Source: Rhyzopertha dominica
Taxonomy: Eukaryota; Arthropoda; Insecta; Coleoptera; Bostrichidae
DNA: 64,000 nucleotides
Assembly (NCBI GenBank): GCA_025024175.1
Contig: QCXZ01000138.1
Span: forward strand, 2,666,002-2,730,001
Direction: 5' to 3'
Shown: in pieces, positions 1 to 11,849 of the stretch
How positions within the stretch are numbered: position 1 is the stretch's first letter
How the letters are laid out: each line of letters opens with the position of its first letter
The notes under the pieces: model-generated
The model's input: only the letters and a program-made list of their open reading frames with translations
Databases searched by the model: none
What the model was told of the DNA's origin: nothing
Position numbers and translations under genes: made by a program

Positions 1-1477
1 CGTTTTTCTTTGTTTTTATCCGAATTGATTAGAGTCTTTCTTTTGTGTAAACGATAAAAGTAAAGGAAAATCTTTTACTTCCACTCAAAAAGGCATCGAC
101 CGTATTTTTAATTGCATATTTATAAAGAGTAAAAATGACAGCTTTATACTATCGATCGTAGGAGAAGAATATTTTATATCCACCATGTATACGTGGCAAT
201 TTTACTCTTCGGTAATATAAATCTTAGTACACCTCACGTCTTCCCATATTTGCTCACAGTCGGAAACAGATCAATAGCAAGTAACATTTGCATTTGTCAG
301 AGACCTCCGGCATTATCCCTCAAGTTAGGCTAAATCGTTCAACTAATATATCAGCATTTCTCAGTATGTGGGTTCAGAAACTATTCACTATTGACAGAAA
401 CCACAGAATTGTAGCTACCGCGGTGTGGATTTAGAGCGCTCCAAACCAAAAGAGACGTTCAAGTGATTTATTTATTGGTTCATATATCATGGCTTCTTGT
501 ATTTGCCGTTGGGGCTCCACGACGCAGGCTTCTGCTCATGAATGCGCGTATACGTAATAACAAAGGCAGTCTATTCGGTGCAGCTACCAAAGTGTAGGCT
601 TTTTTCTGTCTATATGATTGTAAACATAATACAAAGAACGATGTACGCACTTATTGGGAAGCCATTTCAATCAATAATTAAATTGCTTGGAAAGAAGCAA
701 AATAGTTGGTAAATGCTGGTCGATTTGAGACTTAAATTATGTCACCTACAAATTCAACCAATATTAAGATCCTAAGCTTACTTGTTTTAAACAGGCATTA
801 AAATAAACAGTAACTAGATGCTTAGACGTTTTAATCCACTTTCTAAGTAGTTCAGCTAAGATTCTTTCAGGATTGTACAGGTACTGTCCGTTTGAATATA
901 ATAACAAAAGCAAAGACAACAAAGTTGTGAAGCACTTCAAACACTTGTTTGTTGCAATTATTTACAAATTTAATTATTATAGCTTAGGTTCGGATAATCG
1001 GTCGGAGATTCAACGCTTGTGTGCGGCGAGTTATAAACAGAACACTCCATTAGCATCTGGCTACCAGATGCCGCGAAGTATAAAATGTTTTTGCATTTAT
1101 ACCAAAACATACAGTAAATCAGTAAATATGGGAACAAATGCTATTAAATGAGAGAATATTGATGTAAAAGTAATATGCTAAATAAGGGTTGTTTGTTTAG
1201 TTCTTATCACAAAAATATGTATAGAAACAGTTAGCTAGCGTTCTATGGAATATTTAATAGAATTAAGGGTCGTATTAGTTTATAATATTTAACATTTTAA
1301 CGGGATGTTCGACCTTTTTCTTTCTGTTAAATAATACTGTTCATATTACAAACCAAGTTTTCGGTGGATTTATTATCACCTTCTTCATGGTTGCTACAAA
1401 TGTTACAATGTAATTATAAGTTATTTTATAAAATGAACTTACAATATACGAGATTTGATAACTGCAATTTCAAATTA
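1..1477. other. Unassigned AT-rich intergenic DNA
   Basis: I see no coding exon, RNA gene or recognisable transposon here. The longest open frame (873-1151, plus strand) has no familiar motif and looks like chance in AT-rich DNA. Confidence 0.5.
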
Positions 1478-1975
1478 ACAAGTGATAAATTTGTTTATCC
1501 TTTTGTATCTAAAGTGTTTATGATATAGCGCTTCAATTCTATTTTTCATTTGAATAATAAAATTTATTCTAATTTTGTTAGAAGGGTTTGAATAATAATG
1601 CAAGCATCTGCCAGTAATAAATAGTAGAGTTTTTAGAAAGTTATTAAATAATAATAATAATAAAACACTTGTTTTTATCATACTTCCAATTTTTGTTTTT
1701 GACAAAGTCAAATGCCATTTCAAACGCCAAGCGGCCTTGTTATAATAAAAATTGGAAGTAGGATAAAAACAAGTGTTTTATTACTATTATCTGCCAGTAG
1801 GTTTTCTGTACCAATCTAATTTTATGGTGTTATTTTCGTCTCTATATACTGTAGTATCCAAAAAAGGAACCGATCTATCATTTTATGTCTCTAAAGTAAA
1901 TTTAGTATGTGTGTCATAATCATTTAACACCTGCATTATTTCTTCAACACTATCTGATGGCATAATTTGGGATAT
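1478..1975 (-). mobile_element. Penelope-like retroelement fragment (RT C-terminal part), interrupted
   Basis: Read on the minus strand, the right part (about 1975-1790) gives residues typical of the end of a Penelope-like reverse transcriptase: VPFLDTTVYRDEN followed by IKLDWYRKPTGR. The left part (about 1616-1478) continues with GRCLHYYSNPSNKIRINF and QMKNRIEALYHK. In this family the string WYRKPT-SGRYLNY-S-HP-K lies after the palm. The two parts are separated by a 172-bp insertion; removing the insertion and one copy of the flanking 11-bp duplication restores one reading frame across the junction. The remnant also has an in-frame stop and lacks the rest of the RT and the GIY-YIG nuclease, so it is dead. 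The fragment at 23.4-23.6 kb is a relative (shared pattern IKLDW-RK and INFI-EMK-R-E). Confidence 0.75.
1606..1799. mobile_element. 172-bp foldback insertion with 11-bp target duplication
   Basis: The 11-bp word ATCTGCCAGTA occurs at 1606-1616 and again at 1789-1799 and flanks a 172-bp insert. Inside, about 1652-1700 and 1742-1788 are near-perfect inverted copies (around 48 bp, sharing AAAACACTTGTTTTTAT and ACTTCCAATTTTT), separated by about 40 bp. The insert splits a Penelope-like reading frame cleanly, so it arrived after that retroelement. The 11-bp duplication is longer than the 2-9 bp made by most DNA transposases, so a retroposed hairpin is an alternative to a foldback MITE. Confidence 0.75.
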
Positions 1976-4836
1976 AAAACAAAACTTGTAAAAACGTATA
2001 GGTATAAATCCGGACTCTAGTTATGAGTTTGCATGTGTTGTCCAGGGGCCTCCGCCAGGGGGCGCAGACTCGTTTTAGTAGACCGGTACAAGTACAACAT
2101 ACCACGTAATGCCTTCTCCCACGGTGTGAGATCTATACGTATGCTGTTCACTGTAGTGGTGGGCAAGCATTACTAAATCTTATACAAAAAGACAAAATTT
2201 ACAAGGTATGGGAGTGTTTAAGCCAGCAAGGTTAACTGCAATGCAAATAAAGTGTTTTTAAGTCCATTCCGGCAATTTAATTGTCGGACCTCGTATTATT
2301 AAGTTTTTACATTTAAACACTTAATCAAAAGAGACTGCAATAGTAATTTTAGTACCAAACAGACCTTCAAAAAATTAGTTATGAAGAATCTGTATGGATC
2401 TTACCGTTTTAGAAGAACATTCTTTCTCGTACCGAATAAGAAAATAGTACCTAAAAATACATTTAAATTGTTTATATAGACTAAACCTTTGCGTTTGATA
2501 ATGCGCCTTATTCAAGCTTTGTTACAGAAATTGTCATAAATAAATAAAAATACTGTTATATTTGAACAACATCCCTACGACATTATTGCCACATCCGTTT
2601 AATAAACAAGCCATTTATGATTGAAAAATAAATAGTTCTTAAAAAAGGTAGCATTTTTATTTATACTCATTTATTCATTTTACAAACGAGAAGCGCGTAT
2701 TCACTTAATATACATTTTGCACATAAACAGAGCCCTAATAATCAGCAGCTAGTGTTATACTCGTAATGTCTGCATTATTGCCGGATCTGTTTAAATGTTC
2801 AAAAAATATTTGGCATTCGACAAAATAAAAACTAGTTTATCGCAGCTTCCTTTGTAGGCCTAAGTACCACCACATTATTTTATTGCGTCCGTAAATGCAA
2901 CGCTCCATCAAAAAAACTCTACCGGATACGGGAGAGCAAACAGCAAAAATTAAGTTTCCAGCTGAACAAAACGCGAAATCCACTTTATGGCGTTGAAAAC
3001 GCAACACGAGAGGGCCATTTGTGAGCATAAAAGCAGCGACACAATAGTGAAATTTATGTTATAATAAAAACGGTCAGATGTTATCGGAGCTGGCTTGCAA
3101 GTGACAGCAACTACCCTCCTGGGTCACTAATGTGGTGACGACAGATTACTCAATGCCCGGTGCACGGTCACGGCTACCGGCGATCCTTCATCTTTATTAA
3201 CGAGAGGCCCGCGACCCCGTTAATTCATCAGTGCGCCGAGAACAAGAAAAAAGCAAATCGGATAATTTTAATTAGGCCCTGTAATACGTACACCCCGGTT
3301 TAGCACCTACAGACGATCAATCAAAACTGATTACAAAAATACGTAATTTGATATACCGCCCGCCAGTGGCGGCGCACTCACCGGGCCCAGATGTTCGGTT
3401 AAAACATGAATTTAACGGTATTAAAAATAGTGTCATTCTTTTTTGCAACGTTGTTACCTATACAGCAGAATGGAAAAATGATAACTGTTTTGTTTTGCCT
3501 TTAAATACATGATTTACAGGATATTCTGAAAAAATGAATATTCACTAATTTTCAAATACATATCTTCTTTATATCTAATTTTGGATAACAACTATAGCAC
3601 TGTGTCAAATGTGCCGTCAACCTCTTTTACGAAAATTTAAAATCTATTACTCAAACCACGTAACATTTGTTCAATCAAGGAATGAATATAAATGAATAGA
3701 TAATTATTTGCAAAAAAATGTCTTAGTGTGTTACAAGTTGCCTGCTGCTAAATGAAACTAGTATCTTATTACTTTTCATTTTTTATGTGGAGGTGGTCTT
3801 ACACGAATTTAACTTACGAACAGCGGTACGTTCCTTCGACATAATAAACATTTATGGGCACAAGAAAGCCTTAGCTATGTTTCGCTACGTAGAGAAACGA
3901 AAACTTCAAAACATGTTCTGGTTTAATCTTCTTCTTCTAGTGCCATGTCTAATTCGTATTTAACTCAATATTCACAACCAAATGATTATTGTGATGACCT
4001 CATAATCAGTGCAGAACGCATGTTAAATATGCAAAGCTTCATGCAGAAAAATTGCGACCAATTGTTTAATCTGAAATCGTATCATAAACAATGCTTTCCA
4101 GAGTGCTCACAGCAATTGGTCATTGAGAATGGTCATCTTCTTCTATTAAAATTGAATCAGAGAAAGGCAAGATTAATTTTCCATCATATACAAATTTTTG
4201 CCTTAGTAACAATTTCAAAAATTAATACTCAAACAAGAGAAAACGCATGTGCAGGATATTGTTTCTGTACCTGGATTATCGAAAGAAGAAATCTCATATG
4301 CTGATCAGTGATATACCCCTGTCGCTACAAGGCTCCAAAAACGTCTTTGAACTATCAAAAATTTTCCTCTTTTAATAAGTCAGTCGGGCAAATACATAAA
4401 GCATCAAGATTGGCTCCAAATCAAAACTCATACAGAATTTTCCATCATATTCGATCACGGACAAGAAAAACTGGAACCGACATTCACAACTGGGGTGTTG
4501 CTTTGTTTCCATTTTCAGCTCATCTTGCAATTGCGAAACGTAGCTCAGACAATTTAAATTTGATAACCGATGAGGAATTACTCGCAGAAGATCCCACTGA
4601 CAAATCATGTACAAAAACATGACAGCGAAATACATAGCTGTTTATGAGAAAAACGATAAAAACCGACATGAAGTCAGCTTTAGGTGTATTTTCCGCTAAA
4701 AAAGGTTTTACCACCTATATGGTATGCGTGGGAACTTTTAGGATCCCTTATTACTAATCCTACGCGGTATACAATCTTGATTTTGACACATCTTATCTTT
4801 CTTTTTGGGGTACATTCTCTGCATTATTAGTACAAT
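1976..4836. other. Unassigned intergenic DNA with a GC-richer patch
   Basis: No gene recognised. A less AT-rich, apparently unique stretch lies at about 3080-3290 and could be regulatory. Two open frames at 3945-4304 and 4308-4622 (plus strand) are separated only by one stop plus a phase change; their translations show no domain I recognise, and both contain similar short strings ending in FHHI. They could be a decayed transposon product, but this is not supported by a named motif. Confidence 0.4.
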
Positions 4837-5340
4837 CACTAAATACAGTACCGCAATAGTCCGCCATTTTAGGACAAAATAGCGGCGGGAAATTTAAATG
4901 TTTATAAAGGAGACGGGAGAGGGAATCAAACTATCAAACCTAAACTCAAAGATTACAAAACTTCAGATATCATACCCGGGGAGAACTCNAACAACACTAA
5001 AATTGTTGGATTAATCCGCCATTTTAGGGCACAGTATGTTTCTTTTATCTAACTCATCGGGTATATGAACTACGGTATTGTAATATATTTAGTGANTATT
5101 CTTGTGTTGTTTTTTTTTTGAGTTCTCCCTAGGCATCACAGCCTTATATCTGACAGTTCTCTAATCTTTAATGTTAGGTTTGATGGTTTATCTCCCATCC
5201 CTCGCCACTATTTTGCCCTAACATGGCGGACTATTACGGTACTGTAATATATTTACTGGCTGCAATTATCAGTACAGTCGTTAAATATATTACAGTACCG
5301 CAATTCATTGTCCGTATTTTGCCCTAAAATGGCGGATGAA
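4837..5340. mobile_element. Foldback/MITE cluster with long imperfect inverted repeats
   Basis: The left arm (about 4837-5005) and right arm (about 5108-5260) are imperfect reverse complements of about 160 bp. Shared words include CAGTACCG, AATAGTCCGCCAT, CATCAAACCTAA and GGGAGAACTC. A further partial copy of the end sequence (TTAAATATATTACAGTACCG) starts near 5281, and an inverted partial copy lies near 5070-5095, so this is a nested or composite insertion. The word CCGCCATTTTAGG or its complement occurs four times (about 4860, 5017, 5215, 5325). No transposase is encoded; a non-autonomous DNA element is most likely. Two ambiguous bases (4989, 5096) lie inside. Confidence 0.7.
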
Positions 5341-8300
5341 ACCAAAACCATAGAAACCAATGTATGTAATCCATTAATTATTACTATTAGGCTCGTTTAC
5401 CCTCCACAAATAGACAAACAGGATTATTAGTAATTACATATCTACATAATATCACCTTATAATTGCATAAAAATGAATTGAATTCAAAACCTGGCCCAGT
5501 TTTTTCTCGATACAACAGTTATAGACATTTTCTGTAGCTATAAATTACAAACATTTTAAAACAACAAATAAAAATCTTAACCTAATCATAACATAAAAAT
5601 TTGTATTTCTGGTCCAATATAACAAAACAATAAGTAAGACGTTCATTCAACACTTACTAGATAATTATATATTTAGCATAATAGAGCTTGGGAATATAAA
5701 AAACAACAAACAAGAAATAAAATATTTTTACTAGTGCAAGCATATCTTTTTTGCACTTCTTGCATCAAGCGCGCATTGTACTATTTTGCACCTTTATTTT
5801 GTCGAAGTAATTCCACCCTGCATTATTTCTCCTACTGGTTATTGTAATTGTTGAACTTTAAACTTTAAACATACAAGGTCAGTTCCTATTCTCTTTGTTA
5901 AAGTTGATATTAGCTCAAATCCACCTAGTAACCAGTATGTGATTGGCCTGGGTTTTAAAAACAGAGTTGATTTTCACTTAAAATAGAAAAGTACACATCG
6001 AATGCAAATGACAGATGACAACAGACAATCGTAGTCACCTACAGATTTTTAAAGAACTGCTACGCTTTGCGTCATCTACTCGTATTTATTTTCACTAATA
6101 CACATAGTAATTTGCTTGAGTGTTTAAAACGTTTGAAACATGTTTTTAACTAAGTAAGAAAAAACATGTTTAAAACAATTTAAAAATGATTAAATTTAAA
6201 ACAACTGTTTGTTTTGTTTAACTTAAAAAACCATGTTTTTTGCCAACCCTGCCATCTACAGATTATATTTTAAACCTCTATCCATCTTTTTTCTAAAAAG
6301 GGCCATTTTTGTAGCAAATGGTAAAGATCGTTATCCTTAAGAAGAGTTATCCGTAGGCGAGACCAACGATATCGAAGTAGAAACCGACACGTTGTAAAAA
6401 GTAGATGGTGAAACAAATTGGACGAGATACCAATAGACAATTGCAATGATGGTTAGAAAGCTATAGTCCGCGGATATTAGAATCGAGTATGATACTTTAA
6501 TTAAGCTAACCATTATCAATTAGTATTATTTGATCACTATTCCTTATGCAAAATTGTTAGTTTTGTCTCCAATGTGTGAAATATTCTACAACAGTAAAAG
6601 CATGGGATGTAGGTATTAACTTCGTCAAGCAAGAAAGCATGAAACGTATATAGGATTTGGGTGTATAATTCCCATGCGTACATGAGTTTGGAGGCATATT
6701 CGAAAAACACATAGGTACGTTTATAAAACTCCCATTATATTTTCATTTTTAAAATGCTAAAAGTGTGCAAAATTGCAGATTGCACTAAGGAAACGATATA
6801 CACAGTTTTTAAGTGCTAAAGATTAAACAAACTCGTAAATAGTGGATAAAAGCAGTTTATGATACATATCCTATCTTAGGAAACTCCTACTATATTTAAA
6901 CAAATAAGAATCTATTTTTATACGATGCATCATATGTGTCCACATTAAAATTACGGCTGTATCCAAGATACAGTCTACCAATACGCATTTTTTCTTAAAA
7001 TGCTAATTTGTATGTAATACTCGTTTTTAATGCTTTTCAGGTCACACTTATATCTGTGAAAGTATATTCTGAATTATAGTATTCCTGAACTATACCCCGA
7101 TCACCGAATAGATGGATTGATCACGTAAATTGTATCCATCTTGGACGTTATCGCATTTGATGCTGTTTATTCAAGTCCGACTTAATCTTTATAACTAATT
7201 TTTGACTACTTACTCAACAATTAACTAAAAAATTATGAAATGATTATGGTTTAAAAATTACCTGAAGATTACGTATCATGATCACTCCATCTGTTCGGTG
7301 ATCGGAGTACAGTAGATTTTAATTGGAACTAAAAGAAAAAGCACAAAAATTCTGAAGGACTGTTCAACAATAAACTGATTTTTATGCCGGACCCGTGATT
7401 CCGTGCCTCTTCACGATGGGCACCGCTGCAGCCTGAGAGCAATTCGTTAGCATTCGCAATGTCACCAATTAACTCTTTGTTTCCAGCCTGCTGAGTGTGA
7501 TGCGTAGTTTTTGTTTGATTTGTCCGACACACGTTTACATTTACGGTTATTTTAATCCCGTCGCTAATGGCACTGATATGCACATTGACTAACTAGTTTT
7601 AGGTAAATAGATTGGAAAAATCTAGGAAATTTTACACGGAAAAGCACTCGCGATTGCAACAACAATGTTTTTGCATTAACAGTAGCAGCATTCGGTGCTT
7701 TTGTGTAGATTGAATGTGCAACAAGCACTACACTGAATTGGCTGCGTGGGCGTTTCATTCTGTTACAGCGAAACGCCTGACAGGATATACTTATATCAAC
7801 TGAAAGGACTTTGTTGATATTTCGCTCAATTAAAAGTTCCGTAAAGAAGCTGAAACAGGTATTAAAATACTGTCCTGGTTCTTAATTTGCGAATAGATGT
7901 AAATACCGATGTAAACGCTAATTTTGTGTTTATTATCCAAAAATAGACTTTCTGTAAGCTAAACAGTAATATTCGTATTCAATTCAATCACAAATCTAAC
8001 TTGATTGCATTGTTATCGTCAGTATTAGCATTATTGTGTTCGTTGCAAGTTTTGCATCGTACGATTTGTATGACGTCTGTGCTTGTTTAATAAATAACTA
8101 ACAAAAAGAAATTTCAAATAACTAAATACAAGTTCTTTGACCAAAATGTTCCAGATTAACAGCATATCATTAAATGCATTCAGTTTGGATGCATTTTGCC
8201 TTGTTAGACCTGGCGTTAAGTTTATTCATATTACCCGATGATTTGGCCTAGTCTAACTATCAATAATTTTAGCTACAAAACATCAAAATGTCGTGTAAGT

Positions 8301-9539
8301 TTCTAAAACACAAGAAAACTATTTCTTTTGATAAAGCCCAAACAGATGCTTTATATATAGCCACGATGGAGATAAAGACAAGTAGTTAAAAATGTTAATA
8401 AGTGACAAACGGTTTTAATTGGTTGTGTTCTTATCTTCTTTTGTTTTTATCTCTAGACTTTAGTGTTCCGTTATGAAGTTCAGCAACGGCCGATTGTCGA
8501 AACTGCTATGGATCGAGGGGATAAAATGAACGAAGCAAAACAACAGATGGTGAAATGTTCGCGAACTATCTATATATGTGAACTGTATTTGCTACTGGTC
8601 CTACGTATTCCACATCCGGGCAGGTGAAGTTCTTGTAGCACTATTTTACTAATGTGAGCGGTTACTTTGATTATCTGTAACTAACTCTTACATTAACCAC
8701 ACTGCACCAGGGGTGGTTCATTTCGTCTACATTGCCTTGAGTTGGCAGACCAGAGCGGCATGGAGACGCTAAATCCAAATATAGGCGTGACAAAAAAGCT
8801 AAACCTATTCGCGAAGACAAAACATGTAGCTTTGGAAAATTAAGGCCTTTTTCGTGTTATAGTTTATGTTGCATTATACTTCTTCTAACAAAAGTTACTC
8901 TCAGTAAATCCAATGAAGGACAAATTCCAGTAAGGTCCTGAAATAGGTCGATTTTATTTCGAAATAGGATATCTTACGATGTAAATTCGAAATTGTCGCA
9001 ACAACCATCTACCACTGGCAGCCTGCACCCTTAATTTTTTTAAAGTAAAAAAGGGTAGAATAACACCTCATTTTGAAGATCCCTCAAAGACTATGAAATT
9101 AAATCTAGTTTTAACCGAGTCAATTACAAAGAAGCTCCTGTTGACCACCATTCAAACTTTCAGTTGAGAATGTATGTCAATTGGGTCAGAAACGAGGTTC
9201 CAAGTAATTAGACGTTTAAGGTGAGCGGTCAGTTCGGCCGCAAATATGCCACTTTGTGACATGTGATAATAAATTCAATAATTAATAAATTAAAATCTAA
9301 AATTCTCTTCTGATTGATAAAATCCCAGCCTTTACTATAAGTGAATATAATGCTAGTGATCCACGCAAACATTAATGCATCAAACAAAAAAAACCGCTGC
9401 AAATTGAATAAATACTTTCACATTCAACTGTCAAAATGACATTTACGTTTTCATTTCTTATACTATATGATTAGTAATCAGGTTTTGAGCATTTTTTCTC
9501 TCTACACATTGTTTCTAAGACGAACAGTCCTCGTGATAT
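5341..9539. other. Unassigned AT-rich DNA with one hAT-like end
   Basis: No gene recognised. At 6120-6251 an AT-rich stretch ends in TGCCAACCCTG, which read from the right is CAGGGTTGGCA followed by AAAAACATG runs. CAGGG-TGGCA ends are common in hAT elements, but I could not find a matching left end or an 8-bp duplication. A less AT-rich stretch at 7380-7760 has open frames on the minus strand without recognisable motifs. Confidence 0.4.
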
Positions 9540-9845
9540 TAGCAAACATATATAAATTTTTAAAATCGGTTTTTTCAAATAACTCGAAAATTATTAACTT
9601 AACAAAAAATTACAAGGGTACTTTCTGATCAGAAATTTGATTTTCTATATAATACCATAATTTTAAAAAATCGTACGAGCAGGGTCCAAAATAGGTTTTT
9701 TTGAAATATATCGGAAATGTCAAAATTTTGGATAATTTTTTTCTAAGACACTTTTTGTGAGAAATTTGATTTCCTATCTGATGGTATTTCATTTTTTGAA
9801 TATATTAAGTATATTCGGAGATATTTAGGAAAAATCGACGTATCC
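9540..9845. repeat. Degenerate tandem repeat, period about 130 bp
   Basis: Stretches beginning near 9576, 9704 and 9797 are diverged copies of one unit. They share a core of GAAATTTGATTT followed by CTAT and a TACCATAATTT/TGGTATTTCATTT block, preceded by an ATAACTCGAAAAT-like block. The copies are too diverged for clean borders. No coding potential is seen. Confidence 0.5.
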
Positions 9846-11429
9846 AGGGATTAAAAATATTCCATTCGTCGAACAGATTTATTTTTTTTAAATTTAATTC
9901 AGTACTATTATTTTTGTCTTGAACAATATTCGATACACCTCGTAAACTAAAAACGTCCCCAAAATAACCTTCAACGAATTATGAGTCGTTTATTTCCAAG
10001 CCACTGACAACTGCACATTTTTTGCCGCAAAAAACCGCGTGAGAAGTTTTTTGTGACGTTCCAAGTTCCAGCGCGCTGGGTAAACAGTTTTTTGCTCGCC
10101 GTGTTTAACCAATGGCGAAAAAGTATTATTTTATATTATTTTAGTGTACCGGTGTCAGTGACAAAGCTCGGTTGAGTTAGTACGTATTGCGTGGTTGACT
10201 TTTCAAATTTGTGTTTGTGAAACTTATACGTCAGGATGGCGGCTTGTATCTACAGTATCTACTGAGCGGGTTATTGGATTAAACCTACAATCAGCCAATG
10301 TAAGTGCTAGATTACTAGTATGCTGTAAGATTAGACGAAAAACTGTAAATGTAGCGTACTCTCGAATTCATAGGCGCCTTGTATAATAGCAATTTTACAG
10401 AAATATTTGTAGATAACTATTTGCGATAGGCTAGATAAGATAGATATTTTTTCAGTCTAATTTCAGTTCAACTACATCATGTACATTACATTTTAAACAT
10501 TTCAGTCGAATGTCGAATGTCAGAATACTTTGCCTTACACTTACAAAAAAGCTATAGATGGCTAAGAAGTTAAAGTGAAGGATTCTCAGTGATAACTGAA
10601 AAACCATCAGTCAAACAAGACGGGTATAAATAGTATGATCTAGATATGAGTTTTCTGATTTTCTACCTGTAACAAGCTTAAAAGTAAAAGGAGTACGTAC
10701 GGTTAAATACCATGCAGTGTTTTGAAAATCCTTTTAAATTACAATTTTTATGTTTATTTAGTCTCTAAGGCAAATATTACATAAAGCCACTTTTGATAGT
10801 TCTACTTGTCTTCTCTTTATTATTTACTAACTTGATATTTTGTAATTCTGTCGTTAATGTTTCTTATATAACTTACAGACTAACATTTTTCTCTTACTGA
10901 ACGCACCCGAAATGTATCTAAGTTAAAATTGAGACATTAATTTGAATTGCTTTTTCTTTAGCATTTTATCTGTCATAGCAACTCATTTATTATTTTATAT
11001 TTTAATACATTGTCAAAATCTGTTTTGTTTAATGGTAGTCTTAAAAAGTATGTGAAGTAAGCTATAAAAGCGTGGGTGTTTGGTAATTGTGTTTATGTAA
11101 ACTATAAATTGATTTAAGGTTCTATCTGTTACTGTTCAACTACAAAAAATGTCGTCTACATATCTTGTTCGANAACAATCCTCAACTAACTGATTATTTT
11201 TTTATGTATTATTTTAATGTTTGTCTCAAAATTATCCATCATGTAAAAATCGACTAAAAATGGAAAGTCTATTTTTGACTGGAGTGGTTAACTGGGTTAT
11301 ATAATTCTTATTGATGGTGGAGTAAGAGTCTGATGACGAGTGATTTTCATTTATTTCACTTTGATGTTTACCCCCTCCTAATTCATATTTTTTTAATAAA
11401 AATATTTTTTATTTGCTTTTAATCTTAGG
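9846..11429. other. Unassigned intergenic DNA
   Basis: No gene, RNA or transposon recognised; one short open frame at 10195-10386 (plus) has no familiar motif. Composition is strongly AT-rich. Confidence 0.4.
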
Positions 11430-11550
11430 ATAGTCGCAAGAAATTTGTTTTTGCTTTTAAATTTTAAAGCGAATGAGCAAATAAACATTTTTGTAAATTT
11501 TTTTCACGATACCCATCCGTTGGATGTGGAAGTAATTCATTAAACCTACA
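11430..11550 (-). repeat. Interspersed repeat, copy 1 (inverted relative to copy at 20.6 kb)
   Basis: The reverse complement contains ACTTCCACATCCAACGGATG, then a GTATCGTGAAAAAAAT block, TTTATTTGCTC and a CGCTTTAAAAT block. The same blocks occur in the same order on the plus strand at 20555-20660. The two copies have short indels. No protein is encoded; this is probably part of a non-autonomous transposon. Confidence 0.65.
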
Positions 11551-11849
11551 GTTCCAAACTTATTAATCTGCTTTTTTTTTCGAAAAATTGTTAATTATAT
11601 AGTGATTCCAAGTTTTTTAAAGCCCACGAAACAAAGTGCGGAAATATTCGTTGTAACTGAAAATGTTTAGCAAGAGTATACACTTTGGCCGTAAATAAAA
11701 GTGAAGTTATTGAAGTAAAGGAATCACAGTGTCACGAAGCTGAAACCAACTTGGAGCGACAAGACATGAGTAATTCATTAAAAAGAAAAACCTGTGAAAA
11801 TATTTCGGAAAGACCAGCAAAATTAATTATTTCCGAATTAAGAAATATC

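Noticed and set aside
3945..4622. Two consecutive plus-strand frames that could be a broken gene
   Set aside because: No recognisable domain or splice sites; kept only as unassigned DNA.
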